64,000 nucleotides of DNA from Eretmocerus hayati (lineage: Eukaryota; Arthropoda; Insecta; Hymenoptera; Aphelinidae), in the NCBI GenBank assembly GCA_029851415.1, contig CM056743.1, forward strand, positions 2,480,001-2,544,000, given 5' to 3'. How positions within the stretch are numbered: position 1 is the stretch's first letter; every line of letters begins with the position of its first letter. The translations under genes were made by a program, and so were the position numbers. Positions 23,408 to 36,600 of this stretch are shown here, piece by piece. The notes under the pieces were generated by a model, which did not search any database, was not told the DNA's origin, and saw only the letters and a program-made list of their open reading frames with translations.

Positions 23408-25271
23408 CTGGAAAAGAGCATTCGTTGAATTTGCGTATTTCTATGTATGTATATTGAGTTGTCATTTGTCGGATCCATCTTGTAAGATCATGTTTGTCAG
23501 AATAACCATCCCAGGCAGTTTAAAAATTGTAAAATTCGTGTTATTCATACTTTGGGGATTTTCTCTGTAGAACTATGCATTTTCATGGAAGTTTTGTGGA
23601 GACCCCTATGATTTTGAGTATCTTGCGAAATAAGTAAGGACTTTTCTCAATAGGAAAAACTTACTTTTAATTTTCTTATAAAAATTCGAGATGGACAATT
23701 TTTAGCCCATTTCTTCGACTCGATGACGTCGATAATGTATCCCAACGGATTGGCATCGGTACAAAGGAATCATGCATTTCGTCCGGCGACTTTCTAAATG
23801 CTACGAAGCCGGAAGTGGCTCTCGGATGGAACCAATGCAAGTTGAGATCGGTCTGCGATCGGATGTAGATTTAAGATTTTAGTTTTAAGGAGTTGGTCTC
23901 GTCGTTGTATAAGAATAGCTTCAAAATCCAGTATTGTTTTATCGATGGGCTAGTGCCGAACATTAATAGCAAGTACGTTTGAGATTCATGATCTAAAATT
24001 CATTAAAAATCCAGGATTTTACGGAAATTTGAGCTCCCTTCATGGTATTTCGAACTGACGCTTATGATTCTTACAGCTGCAATTTTCATTTGTAAAATCT
24101 TTCAGGAATTTTGTGTTCTCGTCAAGATGGTTTGGAGGGTCTTACAACACTTGAATCTCGAAACCTGACGTAATTTTTCTAACAAGGTTGAATACCTAAG
24201 TGCTTTTTGTTCAGGGTTGGAAACTCACTATTATACTGAGCGAAACGTTTTGTGTCTTTTTCTTTTCGCATTTTGAACCAGAGTGGTGAGTGATAAACTT
24301 CCATCCAAGTGTTATTCTTATATCTCAAATCTTGTTCGAGGAATTACTTTGAGAATATCATGTCTGAACTTATATGATGGATTGAATAAATTTGTATTGT
24401 ACCCAAGTGCCGTGTCGCAGAAATCGATCACTTTTAGTAATACCTCATTCGATTAGGTTATCGCAGGTTAAACACGGAATCTATTATCACTTGCGCTGAT
24501 GAATGAATTTCTGTAGGACGAAGAGAACAGAATTCCCGCACTTCTTAAGAATTGTTTGAAAGGATACTTTGTGAATATAGTTAAATGAATGGAACTTGCT
24601 TATCTCGATTACCAAACTCAACTTCTTCCGGTTGTGCTCAACGAGTAATGCTCTTGTATTCGTTCAATTGAACAAAAAAGTATCATTTGTATAGCTAAAT
24701 CAATATCTTCATGGTTCAGATATCTTCAATACGTGTCATTTTACACGGTTCGGGTTACGAGTCACCACAACTTTTTGATCAGTCAGATAGGACCACTAGA
24801 GAGGACTTGGGAGATCTGAAGAAGAAAACTGACGTGATCGGATCTGTACGAGAAAGCGAACACTTTTGCGAGTTAACAGCTGATTCAATAATATACGAGT
24901 ACGCGTTCAGGTGATTTTCCCGAGTATAACTCAACGAATAAGCGCTCACACATCCTTTCGAACACGAATTTACTATTATCTCATTTATATTGTTAGGATT
25001 TTGCAACTGACAACCCTTCGAAGAAATATGTTTCAGTGATAGAGGTTTCGTGAGTCAAATTTTTGAATCAGTCATTTTCGAAACAGGAAAGCATTGAAAT
25101 CAGACATGTATATTTCAACTGTCTGAAGTACAAAAAAATACTCAAAATTCATCGTGCCAGGGATTTGATCAGTTACGACACTTCGAAATCGCCCGTTGGA
25201 GTATTAAGGACAGGCCGGTTAAGCACAAATATCTTCTTATCACATGTTATCGATTCCAATAACTCCACATC
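23408..25271. other. Spacer between kinase exon 2 and gene A
   Basis: AT-rich with only short unassigned frames (for example 24711-24914). It would belong to the first kinase intron and to the promoter side of gene A. No feature is supportable. Confidence 0.4.
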
Positions 25272-28200
25272 ATGTGCGTGAAAATTCTTATTATTCTCGA
25301 GTTTTCGGCTTTGCTGATTGCCTTACAAGGTATCCCTCAAGATGGAAGCACGCCACGACCCTGTAAGTAAAGTATATTCCTCTAATATGATATTTGCGTA
25401 TGAGACTCTGAGTGAGAATTCGTTTAACCATTCAATTTTTGATCAAGTTATTTTATATCATTGGAAAAGCACTAATGAGTACGGGGATTGAACATTTATT
25501 TCTGCATACGAGCATCTTAAACTTTGACTTGTAATGATTACACAGGCTCACGAAAGAAAAAAATACTCATCTTCAGACACAGGATTTATGTATGCCTACG
25601 TGAAATCGTGCGCTGAATCCGGAATTGACATCAGTGTTCCCAGGACAACCCCAAATTATCAAGAAAATCGAAACAAAAAAAAATTTCAAATCCAGATATC
25701 GAATTTTTGACCTCAAGAAGGAATTTTACGACCAAATATGGACTTTTGGCTATTTCCATTCTTGGTTGTGATCCTGATCTAGTACCCGGGTTGATACTCG
25801 TGATCGAGAACTCAAAGTGGGATACATCATCAGAAACTTACGTTGTATAGTACCACGGTCACTTCTGGATCACGAGTACCACATTGAATGCTCGATCACG
25901 AGAACAACATTGCGTTCTGGATCGAAGCACCACTTTATTTTCTCGACCAAGGATTCCACATTAAGTTTTCAGTCACGAGTACCAAATTGAGTTTTGGATC
26001 ACGAGTACGAAACTGTGTTCTGGATCACGAATCCCACATTTACTTCTGGATCATAAGTACTACTCTACTTTCTCGACCAAGGGTAATACCACATTGATTT
26101 TTCGGTTACGAGTACTACATCGTGAACTGGATCACGAGTACGAAATTGAGTTCTGGATCACAAGTACCAAATTGAGTTCTGGATCGCAAGTACCAAATTG
26201 AGTTTTCGATCCCGAGTACCACATTGAGTTCTGGATCACGAGTGCCAAATTGATTTCTCGATCACGAGTGCCAACCCGGGTACACGCACAGAATTTTTCG
26301 ATAAAAATTACGGGCATAGTTAGGGTAATGGTGGGACGTCCGACATTTCAGCCTACTTATTGTGGATGAGTGTCGAGAAAAATTACCTATCTGTAAGGTA
26401 AATTTTATTTCAGGTCAAAAATTGTATCGAATTTGCTGAAAAAGTGCGGTGAATTTAGGTAAATTTTGCGGGCACTTGTAGGGTAATTTTTACCGTACCA
26501 GAAAGAAAGAGCTGGGTGCGCCTGCGCGCACCGCGAGCCCCGGAACTCGACATCTCACCTAACCTCACAAACATTTTAGTGTAGAAGTACATTATTTGAC
26601 TCGTTCTGATGAAGATGCCTGGATTTTGATCCGAGGTCGTAGCATACAAATTGATAAAACCATTTGAAACTTGCTGAATCATCTTCATTATTACTCCTGG
26701 TGATATTAATATTGATCAGAGCAACATCACTGCTAAATGGCATGACAGAAATCATCTCCTTGGTACAGGGAAAAATTACCCTACATGCCCGTAAAAACTG
26801 GCGCTCCTAGGTGACGCGTCCCACGATTGCCGGCATGTAGGGTAATTTTTCCTTAACTAGTCTGGTCATTTTTATCGAAAAATTCTGTGCGTGTACTGGA
26901 TCAGGTTTACCACCGATAATGGAAATAACCAAAAGTCCATATTTGAACGTGAAAGTTTTGTCCTGTCTCAGGATCCGAGGTCAAAACCCGATAACTGACT
27001 TTTGAAATTCATTTTCTCGATTTCCTTAGAAACTTACGGCTTTCCGGGGAAGACTATGCCACTCTCGGATTTAACGCACGATTCTACGGAGAAACATCTG
27101 AGTCTGATCTCTAGAGAAGTGTACTTTTTTCTTTTGTGGGCCTGTGTTATCTTAAAGGAAACCCCGAGGACAAACGTTATACTAGAGGAACTTTGTAGAG
27201 CTAACAACGACTTTCAATCAAATTCATTTTGTGACACAGATATCGAGGATAATTCTCCAATCCTGTGAGTTTGATGAGAAGAGTGTTATTGACATTGCGA
27301 GTCATGGATTCGGCTAAAACTTCAGAGATAGTTCCGTTGTAATATTCAAAGTTGTAGAGTCTAACACTCAATCGTTGTTAGGCTACTATCAAAACCCGTT
27401 CTTTATTCACCTGCATAATATAAATATATCATTTTTAACATTAGCCTAAGTCTGGGAAACAAAATGCGTTGAAATTTACTATCAAATTTCTTTGATCTAG
27501 CACAAAATGTTGCGAAGAAGAGAAAGATATCTGAGGACTCGGAACGTCGTTTGAATAAAGTCCGAGCTGGAATTTCGGTCTTCTCTCGAGCTTCTGGATC
27601 AGAGAGGAAGAAAGTTCCATCAAAATGTGGTATGATTTTTTTCTAGGACTCATTTCGCTATTTGCCATGGTTGAATGACCAGACTTGAATTCTATTGGGA
27701 TTTACCACGGTAATGGGCGTCCTTGCATCTATACAATAAGGTCCCCAGGAGAAATTACATGACAAAAACTATAAAATTTTTACAAGTGTCGTGTGCCATT
27801 CACCACAATTAGAAAAGTCACCTGATGGATACGAAGTAGAAATAAACTGTTGAAAAATGTAACGAGAATTCGTAAGAAAGTTTCAGTCTCAGTTGTCTTG
27901 AAAATGAAGTTTTCTGCCTGATACATTTTATCGGGAAAATATACAAGAAGTATCCTGATTGCATACAAATTTTTTCGAGGATATGAAAGTAAAGAAGCTC
28001 TTTCGAGCATGATATCGTCTTGGCATTTGAAAATTACTATTTCGAGGTGTACTTGCTCAATCTTAGCCCATTGAATCAGCCTTCTTCCACCATCTCAACT
28101 TTTTTTTTCCTTCCAACCATGATTGTCACAGAGACTGAAAAGAAGAAGTCGTCATAGGATCCAATGGTTTATATGGATATCCATCCAAAATTGGAGAAAT

Positions 28201-31013
28201 AATCATCTTCTCATCATTCCAGATAGCAACAGAAAAAATGCAATAGATGATACTCATTGTTCAACAAAAAGGATGGAAAAGTCATCCAAAATGGAATACA
28301 AAAAGAGAAACTTTATTCCGGAGACAGACAGATTAAAATATGAGGTGGAATTGAGCAACGCTCAAACAATCGAACCAGTTATGGGTAAAAAAATCATCAA
28401 ACATCACCAACCAAACTTACAGAAGTTCGAAGAGACGCGGGTTATAAATCTGACTGAAATAGTGAATACGACGGTGGGTGAAAAGCGTCGAGCTATCCGC
28501 CAAAAATGTCGAATAAACCGGCGCACGTAGTATTACTTTTTTCTACGAGTGAGGATGAATAAAATCTCGTTGAAATCAAAATTAGAGCTCGGTTTTTCAC
28601 ATGCGGGTACAATCGCGATTTTTTAATTTTCTAGCATGGGAATATACTCAGAGACAGTTTAGTCATCAGGGCTCGCTAAGCCTAGCGGTAAGCATACATC
28701 TGAACAATTTTAATCTCACTTGAGCTTATTTTCAAGTAACTTCAAAAGTTTCAAAAATATTGATATTCCAACGGGATTTTCTTCGTTCTTAGTTGCAGAA
28801 AGACGCTACATGCGCCGGTTTCTTTGGCATATCAGTCGGATAATACAACTTTTCTCGCCAGCTGTATATGGAGGGTTCTGTTCAAATGTCAAAATAAAAT
28901 TTCCTAAGCTGCAAAGATCAATGCTGAAGGTGTTTCGTGATCTCAGCCAAACTTGTTATCTATAATTTCAAAGTTCTCCTGGGAAGAGGCCGTGCATACT
29001 TAAACAATGTTCTTATATAATACTAATAGCAAACAAGAAATTTAGCAAACAAGGAATACCTGAGACAATCAAACAAGTTTGGTAAAAACACGATCCCGCA
29101 CAACAGAAATTCCGAGGTGATCCTAAGGGTGTGTCCACAAATGATGCATGCGCATTGCACACGCGCATGCTCATCAAATTTTAGCCGAAACCAGATGGAA
29201 CTCGTCTAGTTCTGCTAGGCATCAGCGGCGGTAACAGGCGGAACACACAACCGAGTCAATTAAAAGTTTCTCTGATTTGAGCTCTTCAACCTTCGCTCAA
29301 ATCCGATGAGTTGCACATGTGCACGCGTGCACTGCATATGTATCATTTGTAAACATGCCCCAAGTGAGACAAGGTTATTCTCATAAAACATCAAGGAAAA
29401 TTTCAAAAATTAAGATTATTTGGTTACGTTTGGCTCGATATTGGGTCGAAGTAGATGGTCAGGACAACAGTCATCCACATACTTCATAAAGTATTTTGTT
29501 TTTTTTGTTTAGTTTTAGCTATCCTGTTGGTACCCAGAGTATCGACAGGGTAATAACTTCCAAACTCGGAGAAAAGTTTATAATATGATTATTCCAGATA
29601 AACACTATTGGGAATAGAGATGAATTCCTCAAATATTTAATGATCGGGCTCACGTAATCTTAGCGAAAATGAACGTTTAATCCACTATTTGGGCAATTAG
29701 AGATATTTACTATTGAATATATCCAAAAATATCAATTAGCACCATGCTTGCAGTAAATTTTCTCAAACTTCTAATGGTTCGCCATAATAACAACAGATTT
29801 ATTGACCCAATTAAGTATTGGATGAGAAATTCAAGCTCGAGATTCAAGAAACCTTCTGAAATTATTCCAAATATTGATTCTTCTCCACGTAATGAGAGAG
29901 CTGTTGGATATCTTGATTTTTCTCTTTCAAAAATTGCATCGAGTGAATTTCTCGCATTGTAGTGCATCACATTTCACAGTTACCCTCCCAAATGCCTTGA
30001 GTGCTTGGGAAATGAGGGACCTGGAACAGAGAGAGCAGCAAAATCGAAATATTGAAAGATTAAGGGCCGAAATGCAATTGGAGTGGTCAAGAGCTCATTC
30101 TCCACAGCCTCTAAGACCACTTCACGGTTACAATTTTGGGAGCGAGCAGAATCAAGGTACGTTATTTATCAATATCATCATAATCTTCGCAGGATTGATA
30201 ACACAAACATTTGTCCACAATTTTCATTTTTTAATGAAATATTCGATACGCGTAAATGTCATAGCTCATTTCTACGCATTTTCCATTCCAAGTGTGCAAT
30301 CCACTATAGTATCTTTAATTCAATTTTTCTATTTAGTTCAGAGATCGGAATCTCTGGAGGACCAATTGAATCGGTTACAGGCGGAAAGGGTGCACCTCGA
30401 CTCGCAAGTTGGAGAAATCGGACGAGTAATCGATGAGTCGGGTGAAAGTCGAATTACTATATTTGAAGCCGGGCCATGCAACGGACTCAGTGATGGTAAG
30501 CTTACCCTTCAAGAAAAAAAAAATTGATTCCATTATCTCCGATACATGTTCTAATCTATAAGACGCATCAGATGATCACGAAATTATACATTTTAAAGAG
30601 GTTAGAAGTCGGAATGACATAATGACATTTCATGATCATGACTCCACAAGGATTTTTTTGGTCGGCTTGAAATATACAAATTTAACCACGATTCATGACC
30701 ACTAGTATATTTCAACGCCTTAGATCAGTCGGTTGCTGAAAATTTTAAGCTTGCACTCTCTTTCGAAAGAGTTTCGTATGCATCAGAAAGAAAAGAAAAT
30801 GAAGAATGACATTCTTTTATAGAGCCCATATTTCATGGAATGTCTGCGCGGATGTTGGTCGCAGCTGGTGAAGCTATTGCAATGAATATGTGTAATCGGC
30901 TGACTGAGGTTAGAGCAGAAATAAGACGTATAACTGAAGAACTGAATAGAAGAAATGCCGAATTGCGAAGACGTAGCTGTGAAAGCTATACAAATAATCA
31001 GTCTTCCGAATAA
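25272..31013 (+). CDS. Gene A: five-exon secreted coiled-coil-like protein, unrecognised family
   Basis: Exons 25272-25362, 27501-27629, 29980-30156, 30337-30495 and 30823-31013; all four introns are phase 1, giving 248 codons. Exon 1 is a signal peptide (MCVKILIILEFSALLIAL). Exon 2 is a short basic, serine-rich part (KKRKISEDSERR) ending in a cysteine. Exon 3 starts VTLPNALSAWE and runs as charged helix to a SPQPLRPLHG motif. Exon 4 is another helix ending FEAGPCNGLSDG. Exon 5 starts EPIFHGMSARMLVAAGEA, has a CN pair, then a charged helix, and stops with TAA. The predicted mature protein has four cysteines. Donors are gtaagt, gtatga, gtacgt and gtaagc. It is the first of three tandem paralogues. 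I do not recognise the family; secretion is inferred from the leader. Confidence 0.75.
25850..26280. repeat. Degenerate minisatellite in gene A intron 1
   Basis: About fifteen imperfect units of 24-30 bp with the core ggatcacgagtaccaaattg and endings such as agttct or atttct. The array stops at the left end of the MITE at 26283. Confidence 0.7.
26283..26893. mobile_element. MITE with TA target duplication in gene A intron 1
   Basis: Begins CACGCACAGAATTTTTCG after TA (26281-26282) and ends CGAAAAATTCTGTGCGTG before TA (26894-26895); the terminal inverted repeat is about 28 bp. Subterminal agggtaattttt motifs occur in both orientations. No transposase is encoded. Tc1/mariner mobilisation is inferred from the TA duplication. 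Confidence 0.7.
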
Positions 31014-33649
31014 AAATTTTACAGGTCCCGTCTATTAATTGATGATTGTAAATTCAACCGTTATTGATACAACTGGGTTGATTGAGTGAATAAAATTTTG
31101 TACAGAATACATGTCTTCACGGAAATTCTTTCGAGTATTTAAAAGGAATTCTTCTAATGTTTGACAATGTACCCCTTCTCCTCGTTAATTCATGTCTTAG
31201 TGTACATGACACAACGTCAGCCACGTTTCAGTTTCAGTGAAATTAGTTATATTTGGAAAATGAATGTCAACAGTTGCTGGGCCTGAGTTTTCTATCTATA
31301 TGTCTATTTTGCCGGTCTGGTGGAACAAAGTTTTATCTCCAGAAGCAAGGTTATATAATACTATCTTTTTTTTGAGAACAAAGTTACTATCTCTCCGACC
31401 AATTCCATAACCTCCTACATCAAACCCCAATTCAACAAAGTCCTATCTCTCGGGCCAGTTCCATGAAATCCTATCTCTGGAGCGAATTCTATAAAATTCT
31501 GTCTGTGGGGAGGGAGCAAAAAAATACTATTCTCTCGGAAGGATGCGTTCACGAGCTCAATTTAGAAACGAATACTATTGTTTGATTGAATATTGAGATG
31601 AATGGATATTATCTCGATATTATTATTATTTCTCAAATTTTTATTATGAGCTAGACCGGGATCACAGTGACTGGCGCCGATTTTTGAGATTATTCGAAAT
31701 TTATTCTCAAACTTGAAGTCACTAGTTTTTGATATGATGAAAAGATGTTTATCGAACGGAAAAATGGGTATTTCGATATTCAGACATGACGTTGCTATTC
31801 ATGGTGGTGTCATCGGGCACAAAATTTTCTTGAGGTTTTGCTCGCGAGGAAGAGGAGGGAATAGAATATATATTGGTCCAAAATGACGATAACGCCATTG
31901 AGAGAGGGTACAAAAAAACTCAGACTGCGATAGAGAAAAATAGAGCTGCAATAAAATCAAAAGAGACTTTTGATCTACAATGAGGTAGATTAAGAAGCTT
32001 TATGATCTGTATTTACAAGTAGTAAATGCGTGTGGGGCCAGGGTGTTATAGTGTATCTAATCACATACTCCAATCCGCAAAAGCAACCAAAATACTGTGC
32101 AATCGGTGTATTTGATACTTTATACATGCTCGCCTCCTTTCAAAAAAGAAATCTCCTGTACTTCATCATAATCTAAAACTCGAATGATGAATTCTTTCAC
32201 TTCATGCTTGAGAGTCATTCCATGGTGTAAAGGAGTCATTCCATTCCAATATTATCTGCTGGTGATGTAGGGATTAAACATGGTTGTCGGGTTGCCTGCA
32301 AACAGGCGTAAAATGGCTACCGTTTAGTATAGAGCTAGCATTGGTAGGGTTAGGGCTTTTATATTATTCGAGTCATTGTTCACTCAGTCTGAGACGAAAC
32401 ACTTATGCTTGAATCTGGTCTACTCACTCTTGCATTTGAAGGATTACCAATGACCAAGAAGGGTAAAAAACGCAACATTATTAATAATATCGCCCCATGC
32501 ACCCAATGCTAAATCCATACCCCACGGCAGCCATCTTTGAGGAATAAGCGCCTGTATGACGGCAACCCGACAAGGATGTCCAATCCCTGAGTCGAAATCC
32601 CTTACAAGAGCTCATGTATTGGGAAGTGACATCCAATCCATGTTAAATTCTGGGGGCACGCAATATAGTTCCCGACTCGCCGCAGATGGCGCTGTCTAGT
32701 AACAAGCCCGCGTTAACCTCGGGGTATGCGGCCGCCATGTTTGACCTATGATGTCACATCCCAATCTGTTGTCCCCGGGTAAATGACAAGGTCGACCAGA
32801 GTTGTTGAGAAAGTGCTCGATGGGGATATGTTGGGTGCAACATTCCTTTTGAACTCGCATAAAATCACTTTTGAAGAGAACCATGACAGCTCGGCTTTGG
32901 TAGGTCAAAATCGAAGTTACCCCAGCTCATTTTGAAGATCTTGGCGAGGATCTTGGAACAAGCTTTGAAAACCGCTGAGGTTGTATACAGTGGAAAATAT
33001 TGAAGTCAGACAAAAAGATAGGCTCGATCGATACTAAATTGATTGAGTAATCCAAAAGTCACTCGATAGCAAGTTATTTCTTTCAAATTTAACCCGCAAT
33101 GAGAGCTATTCATTTGATATGCTATAATCGAGTCTCGAGTCGTGACAATGGTTCAATTTTTTGTAGCGAGCTGCGTAAAATAATATAATCACGGTTGATT
33201 TATTTCTCGTTTTCAATTCGTTGAATTCGAATCGATCGCATTATGATTGCTACTAACATTTAAAGTCTATACGATCCTGATAAATTTTGTCATACCAACG
33301 AAAAAACTTTCATTTGATAGAACAAATCCGGATTAGATTTAAAATTGTTCCGCTACAAATTGGATGATTGTTTGGTGAATCTATTAGGATGTGTACCTAT
33401 CATTAAATTCAATATGAATTGATAAAGCCGACCAAAGACATCTGTTTCATTCGAGGCTTCATTATAACGAGACTATGTCGAGTCACTTTATTTTCAAATT
33501 ATGAAGAGTCAGATCACGTGAGTTTTTTCATTACAACTCATTTTGTGTTGAACATTTCTTCATACTACATGTGGTAGTAGAAGAGTTCTGTATTTTTCAC
33601 AGTGCAATTTTGTGATTGAAAATAACTGAGCACATTGGTACAAGGAGAT
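31014..33649. other. Spacer between genes A and B
   Basis: AATAAA at 31089-31094 probably ends gene A transcripts. At about 31330-31520 a degenerate tandem array repeats the phrase cctatctctcggg..aattccat with a period near 50 bp. Nothing else with coding character is visible. Confidence 0.45.
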
Positions 33650-36600
33650 ATGGAGCTCGCAACTCTCGTCGTGACTATTATATCGTACGTCGCTCTTCAA
33701 GCTTCGGGTGATCCTACAAGTACTCATTCTCCTTCGGGTAAGTGGATACAAATTCACGCATTTGTAAAACCAACTAATTGTAAGTAGAATTTTAAGGTGT
33801 CCCAAGAATTTTAATCTAGTTAACATTGCACACTTACTGACCCCGCCTTGTTCTCCAATTTTTCAATACATTTCTCAGATATTGTAAATTTAGCAAGTTC
33901 TGCCAATTTTTTTTAGTGTTTACTAATTGGCTTACTCTGAATCACCGCCAAGATTTCTCAAAATTTCACGGACATGTTGGGAACTCGACAATGTCGGTAT
34001 TTGACATCATTACAATCATAATTTCCTCGAGCTCTTATGAATTTTACACAGCTGAGTGTCTTAATTTCCAAAAGTCTCTGCCTATGAGTATAGCAGCTCC
34101 TAATCTAACATTCGTGATGGTATAATGTATTTTGGTACAAACGTGAGGCAATTTTATAACCACGTGATGAGATTGCAAATTTTAATATGCGTAAGTGCGA
34201 AATTTTATCTCAGATTGCATTTTTTTTAAACATATGATTGAACTATTTAGTCCAGTAGTTTCCAAACAGCTTCAATAGATCAGTGTGAATTTTTGAATCC
34301 GATTTTTTCGTGCTAAAAAAAAAAGATGACTTTCAGAGTATCACATACAGCTTTTGAACGCCTTCGACTCCCCTTGCTAGCCAATTCATCCAATTTTTTT
34401 TTGAACATTCTGATTCGAATACAACTATTGATCTCAGGGGATGGTCATCATTCCCGTATCAAATGTCAACTCTCAACATAACAACTCGTATCTTTCGTTA
34501 TAACTCATTTTGAGCTAACAATAAAACTGCTATTTCAACACATGTATGCAATAGAACGCATTTAAGAAACTGTACCAGTTGTCATGGCACACAATGGATC
34601 AAATATTTTAATAGAAGTGCCCCAAATTTTGATGAGTTTCTAGGAATCTAGAGCTGGATGACTTATTTGGGTCGCTGTTTTTATCAAGCCATGTTACACA
34701 GATACACAAGAAAAACTTATCCAAGCGATAAGCTACAGTATACTAAACCAGAATCAAATCAACCATCCTAGAATGGACTTTACACTTGTTTAGCCACGCC
34801 ACATTAGAATTTTTTGCTAGAAGCGAAAGGACTCCAAGAGGCAAGTTTTCCGAAGGTTTTCGTAATTTTGACAAAAATACCGACGAGTGAGGTTTTCGCC
34901 GACCGTGGTATGAAGTTTGACAGTCTTTTTGAACAGGGAAAGTTTACTTATTGTGGTACGCTGCGCAGCGGAGGATAAAATTTCCCGTTAATTCTGAGTA
35001 GCCAAAACGAAAGTTAACGGTGGAAACGACGTACGCACTCTGAATTGTTTTCGCAATTATTCAAGAATTCATGAGGCAAGTACTTCAAGTCTCATCATCC
35101 TGGCGCAGGATTCTCCGAGTTATCAAGTTTTTTTTATTAAAATTCGCACCCGTTGATCGAAACCTCGTCGTTTACTGCATACATTTTCTTCAAAGGGAGC
35201 ATTTTTTCAGAACATTACAGTTGTGGCAAATAAATCGCGACCACCATTGATCGGAGCAATTCTGTTTTCTTATAGCTTTTGAGTGAATCTAGTTTGCAAT
35301 ACATCACATCACTGTCGTGATCAGTATTCGGATTTCTAGTGTCGCTAAGAAAAAACAGACATAGGGATTGATCAGTTGTTGGATGTCCTTCATTCGTCCG
35401 GAGACCAAATTCGAATTAACGTATGCTGAAATATTCATCATTCGTACATTTTACACACAAATGTAAATAAATTCAGCCAAATTAGGATTCTGAATACCAC
35501 GGGAAAGATGAGATAAAAGGATGAATGCATCTATCTATTTATCGAATAACCTCGATCTATAGTGATTGTGACCTATTATTTATCAAGACAGAAATTCCCG
35601 TGGAGAATATTCTTTTTGCGATTTCCCGATGTTTGGCTGCTTATAAAATTGTAAAAAATAGTATTCGCAACTTGCTCATGAGATTTCCTGCTTCCGAGCG
35701 ATTATTTCGACCTTCGCGTGCGGCTCAGGCCGAGAACTCATCGCTCAGCAACGAGCTACAACCTCATAAACTCGGTGCGAAATCTACTATTTTGGAGTGA
35801 AATATATTGTGGTGAACATGAATTTATGTCCGAAGAAAATCTTGATGGAAGACTCGGAGAAGGTGCAGGAAATTTTTGAATCGGAATGATGAGACTTGAA
35901 GAATTTTGGACAAATCAAGAATTTTAGGGAAGATTACGAGATTGATACTGAGCGAGTGCAACAGTGCGTTGTGACCCATTAGGGAATTTGATTTTCGCTT
36001 AACAGAATTGATTTATTGAATTTTCCTAGTCTGCGCAATGATTCCAATTCAACCTTTCCCCCAAGTTAGAAAGACCAAATAAGGTAAGTGTACCCAACTA
36101 GCTTCTGTATCCAACTTACCCCCTTATGCCGATCTCAGAAATGGGCACTCGTGGACCTTCCCGCATGTTTTTATTACGTTTGTTATGTTGAAATATGAGG
36201 AAGTACGTAGTTTGCATCGATCCCGGATCATTTCTACGTTCTCCAACAAATTTAAAGTGGTTTTTACATTTTTCGTGTTTGCACGGCTAAGAAATCACCG
36301 AGGAAATCGCGTCCACGAAAACCGGTGCAAATTTATTTTTACTTGAACAATCTCTACGTACCTTAGCGCATTTGATTCCTTATCCCAAGACCTTCAAAAT
36401 CCGCGCTTCAGAGATACAAAATGTCTGATTTGGAGCGATTTTATGTACAAAACACGGAGATGATTTGAGAATCTAATAGGCCGACATCGGAGTGTACCCA
36501 ACATGCCCACATATGATTATCTCGGCAAGGCGTGCTGCATGGCTCTTTTTACCACTCAGAACGTGTTTATCACGTCAAAATAGGTCGGCAACGATGTCTT

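Noticed and set aside
27002..27268. An 88-codon frame ending before a gtgagt donor, upstream of gene A exon 2
   Set aside because: Its end is phase 2 and its acceptor would create a stop with the last base of gene A exon 1, so it does not fit the all-phase-1 gene model.
28123..28530. A 135-codon basic frame in gene A intron 2, preceded by a good acceptor (ttgtcacag)
   Set aside because: Joined to gene A in phase 1 it hits a stop after a few codons, and the frame has no recognisable domain. It might be an unknown gene but I cannot support it.
35525..35800. A 91-codon frame in gene B intron 1 considered as an extra exon
   Set aside because: No leader, no family motif, and no phase-1 splice signals at its borders.
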